Assembly (NCBI RefSeq): GCF_014635485.1
Contig: NZ_BMCX01000002.1
Location: 62,001-126,000, forward strand
Source of the DNA: Corynebacterium pelargi
GTDB taxonomy: Bacteria; Actinomycetota; Actinomycetes; Mycobacteriales; Mycobacteriaceae
Length of the DNA: 64,000 nt
Direction of reading: 5' to 3'
Shown: positions 20,132-28,818 of the stretch, one piece after another
How positions within the stretch are numbered: position 1 is the stretch's first letter
Layout: each line of letters begins with the position of its first letter
Notes under the pieces: generated by a model
The model's input: only the letters and a program-made list of their open reading frames with translations
Database searches by the model: none
Told to the model about the DNA's origin: nothing
Position numbers and translations under genes: made by a program

Positions 20132-20248
20132 TTACATCACGCCGTGGATTTGACCGATGCTGCCAAGGATGACCTTGACAATGGCCACAGCAAACTGTGC
20201 TGCATCTTGGTCAAAGTAACCGGGAAATGGTGCAGGTCCAACCTCCAT
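20132..20248 (-). CDS. 38-residue peptide with hydrophobic C-terminal helix, small-porin-like
   Basis: Short frame from ATG 20248 to TAA 20132, with GAAAGGAC eight bases before the start. The peptide begins MEVGPAPFPGYFDQDAAQ and ends in an amphipathic helix FAVAIVKVILGSIGQIHGVM. There is no signal peptide. Size, lack of a signal and helix pattern recall the Corynebacterium mycomembrane channel peptides PorA and PorH, but there is no sequence identity I can assert. Last gene of a four-gene minus-strand cluster; the gap to the upstream 199-residue secreted protein gene is 33 bases. Confidence 0.6.
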   Translation of the reverse strand: MEVGPAPFPGYFDQDAAQFAVAIVKVILGSIGQIHGVM

Positions 20249-20281
20249 GTGAGGTCCTTTCTCGTTGAGGGGAATGTCCCA

Positions 20282-20881
20282 CTAGCCGATGGTGATCGTT
20301 GCCTGGGGATCGTTGTAATTGGTCCAAGCGGCAAGCGGAGGAACTCGCTTGCATTCCAAAACGCACTTGGGGTCTTGCTTCTTTGGCCGGCCATCTTGGC
20401 GCACATCATTCGCGCTATACACCGTTGGTACTGCTACCACCTTTTCCCCGGACTTCGCCCGGGAGGGGATGTAGGTGTTGAGCTTGATATGAAGCTTGCC
20501 TTCATTGGTGGCCTTGTAGGTAAGCCAGGTGTACACGCCCCAGTCTGCGCCGGTTCCTGCTTCACGCAAGGTGACGCGGACGGTGTAGTACAGCCCTGGG
20601 GTAAACCCGGAGGCTTCTGCCTGGATCACGGCCTGGGTGGGTGCATTGGGCACCATCTGAACGGTGTGGGAACCTTGAGGATCCGTGAATTTCACACTAT
20701 CCACGCGGCCTTCGGCATGACCCGGATTCACGGGCACCTCAATGACCTTGGTGGGATCCCACCAGGGTCGGCCGTCGGTGGAGGAGGTGAGTGGATCAAA
20801 AGGTGCCGCCACGGCCGCTTGTGCTCCGAGCGCCATGGTTGCTGCCATAGCTCCGGCGGCGATGAGAGATTTGGCCTTCAT
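20282..20881 (-). CDS. Secreted protein of unknown function (199 aa)
   Basis: Signal peptide MKAKSLIAAGAMAATMALGAQAAVA with probable cleavage before APFDPL. The mature part is about 174 residues, with many valine/threonine strands (TVQMVPN, YTVRVTLREAG), one pair of cysteines close together (DPKCVLECKR) and an end in NDPQATITIG. It looks like a beta-rich exported domain. No family recognised. ATG 20881 has AAGGAG ten bases upstream; the longer frame before it is not secretory. Sandwiched between the genes for the 48- and 38-residue peptides. Confidence 0.82.
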   Translation of the reverse strand: MKAKSLIAAGAMAATMALGAQAAVAAPFDPLTSSTDGRPWWDPTKVIEVPVNPGHAEGRVDSVKFTDPQGSHTVQMVPNAPTQAVIQAEASGFTPGLYYTVRVTLREAGTGADWGVYTWLTYKATNEGKLHIKLNTYIPSRAKSGEKVVAVPTVYSANDVRQDGRPKKQDPKCVLECKRVPPLAAWTNYNDPQATITIG

Positions 20882-20900
20882 GTGAGAAACGCTCCTTGTG

Positions 20901-21047
20901 TTACACCACGCCGGTGGCGAAGCCGAGCATTGCCTGGATCGCATCGAGCAGGTGCGGTCCGATCTCCTGGAACCAGTGAGTTACCGGGATGGGATCGTGT
21001 ACGGGATCCAACGGCACATTTTCCATTGGGTATTCAGTTGCTCCCAT
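20901..21047 (-). CDS. 48-residue peptide, small-porin-like
   Basis: Frame from ATG 21047 to TAA 20901, with CAAGGAGA upstream. It has a polar N-terminus (MGATEYPMENVPLDPVHDP) followed by a likely amphipathic helix (HWFQEIGPHLLDAIQAMLGFATGVV). No signal peptide. Same architecture as the 38-residue peptide downstream. It resembles the class of PorA/PorH-type mycomembrane peptides in size and layout only. Nineteen bases separate it from the next gene, so co-transcription is likely. Confidence 0.65.
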   Translation of the reverse strand: MGATEYPMENVPLDPVHDPIPVTHWFQEIGPHLLDAIQAMLGFATGVV

Positions 21048-21086
21048 GAGCGTGTCTCCTTGGTGCTAGTGAAGAAAACGAGTGAT

Positions 21087-21437
21087 TTATGCGACCTTTG
21101 CCACAAAACCGAGGATCGCTGCAACAAGATCGACGATCTTTCCGAATACACTGGTGGCGTTGTCGGGAGTGATCTCCGAAGAGAAGGCGTTTGCCTTGTC
21201 GGAGGAGCTGTACTCAGGCTTTTGCACCGGGGTGGTGGGCTGCTCTTCGGCAGGTGCCTCCTCGGTGGGCTCAGCCTCATCGGCTGGTGCCTCAGTAGCG
21301 GGAGCCTCGACCTCGGTGCTTACAGCGGTGTCGGGGGCTTCTACGGGAGCCACTTCGTCTGCGTTGGCAAGGCCTGCACCGGCAACGGAAACAGCGATGG
21401 AAAGGAGTGCGGCGCTCGCAATCTTGCGGATCTTCAT
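21087..21437 (-). CDS. Secreted acidic protein with C-terminal hydrophobic helix (116 aa)
   Basis: Signal peptide MKIRKIASAALLSIAVSVAGAGLANA, cleavage probably before DEVAP. Then comes an acidic Pro/Ala/Glu/Thr-rich linker (about 30-75), and a C-terminal segment FSSEITPDNATSVFGKIVDLVAAILGFVAKVA that could be an amphipathic or membrane helix. It resembles in plan the secreted PorB/PorC-type envelope proteins, but I cannot assign it to a family. Strong AAGGAGAG before ATG. First gene of the cluster; the promoter is in the AT-rich region upstream. Confidence 0.8.
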   Translation of the reverse strand: MKIRKIASAALLSIAVSVAGAGLANADEVAPVEAPDTAVSTEVEAPATEAPADEAEPTEEAPAEEQPTTPVQKPEYSSSDKANAFSSEITPDNATSVFGKIVDLVAAILGFVAKVA

Positions 21438-22008
21438 GAATCTCTCCTTGAGATGAGTGGGATGAACTTACGTCTCCTGTGGAATGGAATTGGAATTCAG
21501 GATGACGTGAGCTGATTATAAAATCGCCATTTTTTTAACGCAATAGGCCAGAGAGTAAAAAACTGGTCATTCGACAGGAATTGGCGCCACTTTTCTCCTA
21601 AGTGTGAGCATTTGTGCAGGTCAGCGCCTTAATTGAACTCCAGGTGAACTTTACACCGCGCGCTGTTTTGCTAAGTGAAGCTCCGTCTCGGCATCTTATT
21701 TTATGTCGAGGCGGAGCCACTTTTATGCAATAAGTTTGAGGCTATATTAAAAATATGCTCATTCTGCTACAAAAATATTTTGCGTGACATGTTCGCAAAG
21801 CTCAAACTTTTGAATGAGCTTGAGAAATACACGTTTTCAGTAGCTGAAAGAAAATACTGTGAGCGATGGCACTGCGCGGCGTTGTGTCGCATAGCGCACG
21901 CGGGCAGGGCTGCTTGAATTTCAAAGCAAGCGAATAAAAGCGCCCAAAATAGCGGGGGTAGCTATCGGGGGTAGCGTGTAACGCTAGGTAACACCGTTTC
22001 GATCGGGC
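21438..22008. other. 571-base AT-rich intergenic region
   Basis: No supported gene; an 80-residue plus-strand frame (21675-21917) has no ribosome site or family sequence. The stretch is AT-rich from about 21510 to 21860 and contains a long hairpin at 21673-21722. A repeated GGGGGTAGC occurs twice near 21953-21980. It separates the secreted-protein cluster from the 3' end of sigC. Confidence 0.5.
21673..21722. repeat. Long imperfect stem-loop, about 20 base pairs
   Basis: Left arm AAGTGAAGCTCCGTCTCGGC (21673-21692) pairs with the right arm GTCGAGGCGGAGCCACTT (21705-21722), with few mismatches and an AT-rich loop. A TTTTAT run follows on the plus strand. It could be a terminator, an RNA element or a remnant of a small mobile repeat. 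No gene ends next to it on the plus strand. Confidence 0.55.
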
Positions 22009-22578
22009 TTAGGCGCCAAAAGAGGCCTGCTGCTGGCCGCTGCCATGCGCCTCGATGAGCTCCTTGCGGGCTCGTGCAACGCGGCTGCGGATGGTGCCGA
22101 CGCGAACATCGGCGATCTTGGCCGCCTCTTCATAGGTATAGCCCAGCACCTGGGTCAGGATCAGCGCCTCGCGCTGCTGCTCGGGCAGGCTGTCGATGAG
22201 CATGCGCACATCGACCCACTCGGACCACTTAGATTCCATCGCGGTGCTGCGCTGAATGTCTTCCACCTCGGCAGTGGACTTGCGCGGGCGCGCCATATCG
22301 TGGCGGATATTGTCCACCCACACCCTTCGCGCCAAGGAAAGCAGCCAGGTTCTAGCAGAGGAGCGCGCCGCGAAACGCGGAAGCGCCTTCATTACTCGCA
22401 GATAAGTTTCCTGGGTGAGGTCATCGGCAATGGCGGTGCCGCCGAGGTGGGCTAGCAGGCGCCATACGTCGCCTTGGGTGGCACGGATGAACTCGCTGAG
22501 GGCAGCACGATCACCACGGCCGGCCTTCAAAGCCAGTGCCGTGACGGCGTCGTCATTATGTTGCTGCTGAGCATCCAT
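22009..22578 (-). CDS. sigC: ECF RNA polymerase sigma factor SigC
   Basis: 189 residues. Sigma region 2 (LAHLGGTAIADDLTQETYLRVMKALPRF, with ARTWLLSLARRVWVDNIRH) and region 4 (LIDSLPEQQREALILTQVLGYTYEEAAKIADVRVGTIRSRVARARKEL) are complete. In C. glutamicum the orthologue in the same place, before katA, controls respiratory-chain genes; this is taken from that species. ATG 22578 matches the expected N-terminus (LALKAGRGDRAALSEF soon after); longer frames up to 22662 use TTG and are less likely. No anti-sigma gene is adjacent. Confidence 0.92.
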   Translation of the reverse strand: MDAQQQHNDDAVTALALKAGRGDRAALSEFIRATQGDVWRLLAHLGGTAIADDLTQETYLRVMKALPRFAARSSARTWLLSLARRVWVDNIRHDMARPRKSTAEVEDIQRSTAMESKWSEWVDVRMLIDSLPEQQREALILTQVLGYTYEEAAKIADVRVGTIRSRVARARKELIEAHGSGQQQASFGA

Positions 22579-22782
22579 GGTGTGTGTGAGTTTAGCAGTC
22601 AAACTTCCGATTGAGTTTTTCATGGGGGTAGCCGCTCTGGCGCGCCGCTCTTTGCTGGGCAAGCGCTGTGTTGCCTAGGAATTCCATGTGAATCCCATCG
22701 CTTCGCTTGAAGCCGGAGGTGACAAGGTGTAAGTTATCAATTAACGCACATCAATAGGAAAACCCTTAGGAGGGCAATGCTG

Positions 22783-24333
22783 ATGTCCCAGAACGAACAA
22801 TCCGCCGCCGATCAAATCCTCAACCAGGGCGAGCGCACCCAAGCAGCCAGCCACACCACCCGAGCTGGCGGCCAGCCCGTACCCAGCGAAAACATCTCCA
22901 TCACCGCTGGTGCCCAAGGCCCCAACGTGCTCAATGACTTGCACCTGATTGAAAAACTCGCGCACTTCAACCGCGAGCGCGTCCCGGAGCGCAACCCCCA
23001 CGCCAAGGGCCACGGCGCTTTTGGTGAGCTGCACATCACCGAAGATGTATCCCAGTACACCAAGGCCAAGCTCTTCCAAAAGGGCACCGTAACCCCCATG
23101 GCCGCACGCTTTTCCACCGTGGCTGGCGAGCAGGGCTCCCCAGATACCTGGCGTGATGTTCACGGCTTCGCGCTTCGTTTCTGGACCGAAGACGGCAATT
23201 ACGACATCGTGGGCAATAACACCCCCACCTTCTTCCTGCGCGACGGCATCAAGTTCCCCGACTTCATCCACTCCCAGAAGCGCCTCGGCGCCAACGGCCT
23301 GCGTGATGCAGATATGCAGTGGGATTTCTGGACCCGCACCCCAGAGTCCGCGCACCAGGTGACCTACTTGATGACGGACCGCGGCACCCCCAAGACCTCC
23401 CGCCACCAGGACGGCTTCGGCTCCCACACCTTCCAGTGGATCAATGAAGAAGGCACCCCGGTGTGGATCAAGTACCACTTCAAGTCTCGCCAGGGCTGGG
23501 ACTGCTTCACCGATGCAGAGGCCGAGGAGATGGCCGGCAAGAACGCCGACTACCACCGCGAAGACCTCTTCAACGCCATCGAGCGCGGCGATTACCCCAT
23601 CTGGGACGTCAAGGTGCAGATCATGCCCCATGACGAGGCCGAGCACTACCGCTGGAACCCCTTCGACCTGACCAAGACCTGGTCGCAGAAGGATTATCCG
23701 CTTATCGACGTCGGGTACTTCGTTTTGAACCGCAACCCGAAGAACTTCTTCGCCCAAATTGAGCAGCTTGCCCTTGATCCGGCAAACCTGGTGCCAGGCG
23801 TTGGCCTTTCACCCGACCGCATGCTCATGGCCCGCGCTTTTGCCTACGCAGATGCGCAGCGCGCACGCATCGGCTCGAACTACCAGCAACTGCCCATTAA
23901 CCGCCCCGTGAACCCGGTGAACACCTATAGCCACGAGGGGCACATGGCCTATGAGTTCAACCCCGCCGATGCTCCCACCTATAGCCCCAACCGCTTTGAA
24001 AAGGGCGCAGGCTACCTGGATAACGGCGAGACCTCGAACTCTGGTGAAACCTTCGGCCAAGCCGGCGACCTCTACGTCAATCCGGATCCCCATGGCACGG
24101 ACCTGGTGCGCGCAGCCTATGTGCAGCACCCGGAAGATGACGACTTTATCCAGCCCGGCATCCTCTACCGCGAGGTGCTCGACGAGACGCAGCGCGAGCA
24201 CCTGGTAGAAAACATCACCAATGCCATGCAGGGCGTTTCCGCTGAAACTGAGGAGCGCTGCTACTGGTACTGGAGCCAGGTGGATGAGAACCTCGGCGCC
24301 GAAGTCAAGCGCGTGTTCGCTTCCAAGAAGTAA
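22783..24333 (+). CDS. katA: Catalase, heme-dependent
   Basis: 516 residues; decomposes hydrogen peroxide. The small-subunit catalase fold is complete: distal histidine near residue 73 (ERNPHAKGHGAFG), the asparagine-containing DIVGNNTPTFFLRD, the long HQDGFGSHTFQWIN segment, and the heme-ligand tyrosine motif RMLMARAFAYADAQRARIG. ATG 22783 is favoured over ATG 22777 because AGGAGG at 22768-22773 is spaced nine bases from it. Divergent from sigC. Confidence 0.96.
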   Translation: MSQNEQSAADQILNQGERTQAASHTTRAGGQPVPSENISITAGAQGPNVLNDLHLIEKLAHFNRERVPERNPHAKGHGAFGELHITEDVSQYTKAKLFQKGTVTPMAARFSTVAGEQGSPDTWRDVHGFALRFWTEDGNYDIVGNNTPTFFLRDGIKFPDFIHSQKRLGANGLRDADMQWDFWTRTPESAHQVTYLMTDRGTPKTSRHQDGFGSHTFQWINEEGTPVWIKYHFKSRQGWDCFTDAEAEEMAGKNADYHREDLFNAIERGDYPIWDVKVQIMPHDEAEHYRWNPFDLTKTWSQKDYPLIDVGYFVLNRNPKNFFAQIEQLALDPANLVPGVGLSPDRMLMARAFAYADAQRARIGSNYQQLPINRPVNPVNTYSHEGHMAYEFNPADAPTYSPNRFEKGAGYLDNGETSNSGETFGQAGDLYVNPDPHGTDLVRAAYVQHPEDDDFIQPGILYREVLDETQREHLVENITNAMQGVSAETEERCYWYWSQVDENLGAEVKRVFASKK

Positions 24334-24348
24334 AAACTAGACACCTCC

Positions 24349-24378
24349 AAGCCCCGCAGGCCTGCGCCTGCGGGGCTT
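24349..24378 (+). terminator. Stem-loop after katA
   Basis: AAGCCCCGCAGGC / GCCTGCGGGGCTT with a four-base loop, 15 bases after the katA stop. Strong stem, weak T tract. Confidence 0.75.
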
Positions 24379-24380
24379 GT

Positions 24381-25346
24381 GTGCTCCCCGGTACCCTCGT
24401 GCATGTGCAGCCCACCTCGCCTTTCGATCCCGCCATCCAAATGGCGCACGATTCTGCGCTGCGCTCCATTGCGCGCGTGGTAGAAGAAACCGCTCAGCCC
24501 ACACCACCTGAGCAGGCATTAGAGCAGGTGAGCGAGCAATTGCGCCGGGGTGGCACCATGGTCATTACTGGCGCCGGGGTGAGCACCGAATCTGGCATCC
24601 CCGACTATCGAGGGCCGCGCGGCTCCTTGTCCCGGCATCGTCCCATGACCTATCAGGAGTTCCGCTACGACGCTTTAGCCCTGCAGCGCTATTGGGCGCG
24701 CAGCTTTGTTGGCTGGCGTCACCTCGATCAAGCCAGGCCAAACCGCACCCACTTTGCCCTCGTGGAGCTTGAAAGAGCCGGCTGTGTTTCAGGCGTGGTC
24801 ACCCAAAACGTCGATGGCCTGCACTCTCAAGCAGGCAGCAAGAATGTGATTGCCCTGCATGGGGATTTAGCGCGGGTGGTGTGCCTGAACTGCCATGCCA
24901 CCGAAGATCGCCACCATCTCGATCAGCGCATCCACCAAGCCAACCCCTCCTATTTGGAGCAGATCGAATTAGACCCCGCCATGGTCAATCCCGATGGCGA
25001 CGTCACCCTCAACGCCCATCAGGTGAGCAGCTTCAGGCTGGTGGGCTGCCAGGTGTGCGGCTCCAAGCTGCTCAAACCGGATGTGGTGTACTTTGGCGAG
25101 CCCGTTCCTAAAAGCCGCCGCGAGCGTGCCTCCGCCTTGCTGGAACAGTCCACTTCCGTGCTGGTCGCCGGATCCTCACTGGCGGTGATGAGCGGCTATC
25201 GCTTCGTGCTCGATGCGCTCAAGCAGGGCAAAGAAGTCTCCATTATCAATGGCGGCCCGGGCAGGGCGGATGCCCGGGCACAGACCCTCTGGCGCACCCA
25301 AGTTGGCCCTGCATTTGATGATCTTTTAGATGCGCTGCATCTCTAG
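24381..25346 (+). CDS. Sirtuin-type NAD-dependent protein deacylase
   Basis: About 320 residues. NAD-binding [15 protein letters not shown], then [12 protein letters not shown] and catalytic-histidine LHGD. Two zinc cysteine pairs, CLNC and CQVC, are separated by an insert of about 50 residues. A late [13 protein letters not shown] binds NAD. It removes acyl groups from lysines. The insert between the cysteine pairs ([27 protein letters not shown]) is long but occurs in actinobacterial sirtuins. The start is uncertain: GTG at 24381, 24399 or 24405; none has a good ribosome site, so it may be leaderless. Confidence 0.87.
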   Translation: MLPGTLVHVQPTSPFDPAIQMAHDSALRSIARVVEETAQPTPPEQALEQVSEQLRRGGTMVITGAGVSTESGIPDYRGPRGSLSRHRPMTYQEFRYDALALQRYWARSFVGWRHLDQARPNRTHFALVELERAGCVSGVVTQNVDGLHSQAGSKNVIALHGDLARVVCLNCHATEDRHHLDQRIHQANPSYLEQIELDPAMVNPDGDVTLNAHQVSSFRLVGCQVCGSKLLKPDVVYFGEPVPKSRRERASALLEQSTSVLVAGSSLAVMSGYRFVLDALKQGKEVSIINGGPGRADARAQTLWRTQVGPAFDDLLDALHL

Positions 25347-25425
25347 TGCTGCAGGGATGCTATTCGGGGAATCCTTTGCGCGCGGTTGGGTGGGCGCGGG
25401 GGTGCGTCGACAAGCGAAAAAGCAG

Positions 25426-25477
25426 CTAGGCAAGCCTTATTTTTTGGTGTAGGTTTTCTAATCGTAGCCTAAGTTAA
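25426..25477. promoter_or_regulatory. Two DtxR-like iron boxes upstream of the ferric-iron transporter
   Basis: 25426-25444 (CTAGGCAAGCCTTATTTTT) and 25459-25477 (TAATCGTAGCCTAAGTTAA) match the 19-bp DtxR consensus (TTAGGTTAGCCTAACCTAA) at about 11 and 13 positions, both keeping the GCCT core. They sit in the promoter region 25-75 bases before the binding-protein gene. Iron-dependent repression is expected. Confidence 0.6.
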
Positions 25478-25502
25478 TCTCGAAACATCTAGAAGGAGCG
25501 AA

Positions 25503-26525
25503 ATGCGCCGCCTCATTGCCGCCGGCCTAGCTGCCGCCCTCACGCTCACCGCCTGCTCAAGCGGGGAAGAAGGGTTCGATCAGAAGTCCGATGACGTAGT
25601 CAATGTGTACTCCTCCCGCCACTACGACGTGGATAAAGAGGTGTACAAGATGTTCGAAGAGGAAACCGGCCTCAAGCTCAACGTGGTGGAAGGCAAAGGC
25701 GATGAACTCGTCGAGCGCATCACCCGTGAGAAGAACAAGCCTCAAGCAGACGTGCTGCTCACCGTCGGCGCCGAATCGCTCTACCCCCTCCACGAGGCAG
25801 ACGCCCTTGAAGATGCCATGAGCGACACCATCGAGTCGAATATCCCCGAGCAGTTCCGCGGCGACTACTGGATGGGTATCACCTCCCGTGCGCGCGTGAT
25901 CGCCTATAACAAGGAGCACGTGGACCCGGAGAAGATCAAGACCTACGAGGACATCACCAAGCCAGAGTGGAAGGACCAAATCCTGGTTCGCCCCTCCAGC
26001 TCCTCCTACAACCAGGCGCTGCTGGCCTCCTTCATCGAGGTCGATGGTGAAGATTCCGCCAAGCAGTGGGCCCAAGGCGTAGTGGATAACTTCGCCCGCG
26101 AGCCCAAGGGCAACGACATCGACCAGGCCAAGGCAGTTGCCGCAGGCGAGGGCGATCTAGCCATCATGAACTCCTACTACTGGGCTCGCATGGCCAAGTC
26201 CTCCGACCCCAACGAGGCCAAGGTGGCTGAGAAGGTCGGCCTGATCTTCCCCGAGAACACCCACCTCAACATCTCCTACGGCGCCATGCTCAAGGGCGCA
26301 AAGCACAAGGAAAACGCCATCAAGCTGCTGGAGTTCCTCTCCAGCGAGAAGATCCAGGAACTCTACGCCAAGGAAAATGGCGAGTTCCCCCTCAACCCCA
26401 AGGCACCACTGCCTGAGGTGCAGAAGTCTTGGGGCGAATTCACCAAGCAAAAGGTGGATTATGAAGAGCTCGGCAAGTACCGCGACGATGCCACCAAGAT
26501 CTTCGACGAGGTCGGCTGGAAGTAA
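25503..26525 (+). CDS. Ferric iron ABC transporter, substrate-binding lipoprotein
   Basis: 340 residues. Lipoprotein signal peptide with lipobox LTAC (Cys18). The mature protein has NVYSSRHYDVDKEVY near 34-48, GKGDELVERI, ADVLLTVGAESLY and IMNSYYWARM; the paired tyrosines of the last motif are typical iron ligands in FutA/FbpA-type binding proteins. Binds Fe(III) on the outer face of the membrane for the permease encoded next. AGAAGGAG precedes the ATG. First gene of the fbpABC-like operon behind DtxR-like boxes. Confidence 0.9.
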   Translation: MRRLIAAGLAAALTLTACSSGEEGFDQKSDDVVNVYSSRHYDVDKEVYKMFEEETGLKLNVVEGKGDELVERITREKNKPQADVLLTVGAESLYPLHEADALEDAMSDTIESNIPEQFRGDYWMGITSRARVIAYNKEHVDPEKIKTYEDITKPEWKDQILVRPSSSSYNQALLASFIEVDGEDSAKQWAQGVVDNFAREPKGNDIDQAKAVAAGEGDLAIMNSYYWARMAKSSDPNEAKVAEKVGLIFPENTHLNISYGAMLKGAKHKENAIKLLEFLSSEKIQELYAKENGEFPLNPKAPLPEVQKSWGEFTKQKVDYEELGKYRDDATKIFDEVGWK

Positions 26526-26570
26526 GCCCCCGCACAACAACCACCAACACCTTCGAAGAATCGCGCCATC

Positions 26571-28160
26571 TTGATCACTTCTCGTCGCGTCTGGACCACG
26601 ATCACTGCGATCGTGGTCTTGCTCATGCTTACCCCACTGCTCGGCATCCTCGCCGGGCTTTTTGCCCCCGCAAGCGATGCCTGGCACCACATCGTAGATC
26701 ACCTGCTCGCAGGCTATATTTGGGGCACATTCAAGCTGGTTATCGCGGTGGTGTTCCTCAGCGTGATCGTGGCTTCTGCCCTTGCCTGGTGGGTCACCGC
26801 CTATGAATTCCCCGGCAGGAGCCTCCTTTCTTTGGGCCTGGTGTTACCCCTTGCCATCCCGCCCTATATCGGCGGCTACACCTATGTGGCCATGACTGGC
26901 TACACCGGCTGGATCCAGGTGGGCCTACGCAACCTGGGCGTGGAGCTCGCACCAGGCAGCTTTGATCTGCTCACGCCTTTTGGCGCGGTGCTGATGTTCA
27001 CGCTCTTTTTGTACCCCTATATCTTCTTAGTGCTCCGCGCCTTCTTATCCCGCGAGGTAGGCCACCTGCTAGAGGCCGCCCGCGTGTCTGGGGCAAGCCC
27101 GATGCGCGCCTACTTCACGGTGATCTTGCCGCTTACCCGCAACGCGGTGGTGGCCGGTGCCACCCTGGTGGCCTTCGAGGTGCTCTCGGACTATGGCCTG
27201 GCCTCCTACTTTGGCCTGGAAGTCTTTACCACCGCCATCTTCAAAAGCTGGTTAGGTCTTGGAGATATGGCGGCGGCCTTGAAACTCGCAGCCATCTTGC
27301 TGCTGGTGGTCACCTTGCTTTCTGCAGGCGAAAAGGCACTGCGTGGGCCACGCTCGGCCTCGATAGGCGTGCGCGCAAGGCCCATGCAGCGCATGCAATT
27401 GCGCGGCCCCGCCCGGGTCCTGGTGCCGCTTGCAGCGTGGTCTGTTCTGGCCTTCGCCCTGCTCATCCCCGTGATCCAGATGATCTACTGGGCCATTGTG
27501 TCCATGCCCAATATTCGCTTCGATGGCCTCATGGCCACGCTCGGCACCTCCGTGGCCGTTGCCCTTGCCGGGGCGCTGGCCACCACCATTTGCGCTTTGA
27601 TCGTGGCTCAAACCCAGCGCTTGTGGCCAAGTGCTGTGACCAAGACCTTCGCGCGTATCACGGTGATGGGCTACTCGGTGCCTTCCACCGTGATTGCCCT
27701 GGCCATTTTGTCGGTGGGGGTGTGGCTGGATACTCGCCTGGGCACCGCGCTGACCGCCACGCCCGCGATCATCGTGGTGGCCTACCTCATTCGCTACCTG
27801 GCGGTGAGTATGCAATCGGTGGAGTCCGGTTTTGAGCGCGTTGGTATCCGCGCCCACGAATCCGCACGCCTGCTCGGTGCCGGGCCGCTCAGGGCCACGG
27901 CCACGGTGGATGTGCCGATGATTCGCTCGGCGCTGATCGGCGCCTTCCTCTTGGCGTTTATCGACATGATGAAGGAACTTCCCATCGTGTTGATCCTGCG
28001 CCCCTTCAACTTCGCCACCTTATCCACCCGCGTCTTCGAGTACGCCAACGATGAGATGATTCCTGAGTCCTCGCTATCAAGCCTGCTCATTATCGGTATT
28101 GCCATGATCCCCATTGCCTTGATCGTGGCACGCCAATCCCAGGAGAACCCACATGTCTAG
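26571..28160 (+). CDS. Ferric iron ABC transporter, permease (fused double domain)
   Basis: 529 residues, about twelve membrane segments in two homologous halves. Each half ends with an EAA-type loop (EAARVSGASPMRAYFTVILPL and ESARLLGAGPLRATATVDVPM) that contacts the ATPase, as in FbpB/FutB. Translated from a TTG at 26571, and overlaps the ATPase gene by eight bases. Partner of the lipoprotein upstream and the ATPase downstream. Confidence 0.9.
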   Translation: MITSRRVWTTITAIVVLLMLTPLLGILAGLFAPASDAWHHIVDHLLAGYIWGTFKLVIAVVFLSVIVASALAWWVTAYEFPGRSLLSLGLVLPLAIPPYIGGYTYVAMTGYTGWIQVGLRNLGVELAPGSFDLLTPFGAVLMFTLFLYPYIFLVLRAFLSREVGHLLEAARVSGASPMRAYFTVILPLTRNAVVAGATLVAFEVLSDYGLASYFGLEVFTTAIFKSWLGLGDMAAALKLAAILLLVVTLLSAGEKALRGPRSASIGVRARPMQRMQLRGPARVLVPLAAWSVLAFALLIPVIQMIYWAIVSMPNIRFDGLMATLGTSVAVALAGALATTICALIVAQTQRLWPSAVTKTFARITVMGYSVPSTVIALAILSVGVWLDTRLGTALTATPAIIVVAYLIRYLAVSMQSVESGFERVGIRAHESARLLGAGPLRATATVDVPMIRSALIGAFLLAFIDMMKELPIVLILRPFNFATLSTRVFEYANDEMIPESSLSSLLIIGIAMIPIALIVARQSQENPHV

Positions 28161-28818
28161 CATCCAGCTTGTCGACGTCACGTTCCGCTACCCGCACGCC
28201 TCCCAAGACCAATTAGCCAACTTCAACCTCGAAGTGGCCCCCGGGAGCTGCACCGCACTGCTGGGTCCGTCTGGATGCGCCAAAACCACGGTGCTCAGGC
28301 TCATCGCAGGCTTGGAACGCCCCGCCTCCGGGGAGGTGCGCATTGGTGATGCGTGCGTGGCTTCGTCGACAAGCTTCCAAGCCCCGGAAGCCCGTGGCAT
28401 CGGCCTCGTGTTTCAAGACTATGCGCTTTTCCCGCACATGACGGTGCAGCGCAACGTGGAATATGGGCTGCGCGGCATGAGCCGTGAGCAGCGCAAACAG
28501 CGCGTGGCCGAAACGCTCGACATGGTGGGCTTAAGCGAACTCGCCTCGCGCTACCCCCACCAACTTTCCGGCGGCCAACAACAGCGCGTGGCCCTTGCCC
28601 GCGCCCTTGCCCCCAGGCCCAAAGTGCTGCTGCTTGACGAGCCCTTTTCCAACCTCGACGCCAACCTGCGCGAACAAGTACGCCAAGAAGTGCGCGAACT
28701 ACTTCAACGCGCCGGCGTGACCAGCGTGCTGGTCACCCACGACAGCGCCGACGCCCAAGCCCTGGCCAGCGACATCGTCTACATGCAGCCGATCACCGCC
28801 TCGCACACGACGAACTAA
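28153..28818 (+). CDS. Ferric iron ABC transporter, ATP-binding protein, short form
   Basis: 221 residues, against about 340-350 usual for FbpC; the C-terminal regulatory domain is absent. The ATPase core is otherwise complete: Q-loop [12 protein letters not shown], signature [15 protein letters not shown], Walker [13 protein letters not shown], and switch VTHD. The Walker A is GPSGCAKTT, with Ala43 in place of the glycine before the lysine. Its last 120 bases overlap the opposite-strand gene that ends at 28699. Energises iron import with the two genes before it. Confidence 0.88.
   Translation: MSSIQLVDVTFRYPHASQDQLANFNLEVAPGSCTALLGPSGCAKTTVLRLIAGLERPASGEVRIGDACVASSTSFQAPEARGIGLVFQDYALFPHMTVQRNVEYGLRGMSREQRKQRVAETLDMVGLSELASRYPHQLSGGQQQRVALARALAPRPKVLLLDEPFSNLDANLREQVRQEVRELLQRAGVTSVLVTHDSADAQALASDIVYMQPITASHTTN

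Noticed and set aside
21675..21917. 80-residue frame in the AT-rich gap
   Set aside because: No ribosome site, no family sequence; starts inside the long hairpin.
22579..22662. Longer N-terminus for sigC
   Set aside because: Starts at TTG, adds basic sequence not expected for SigC; ATG 22578 fits the family.
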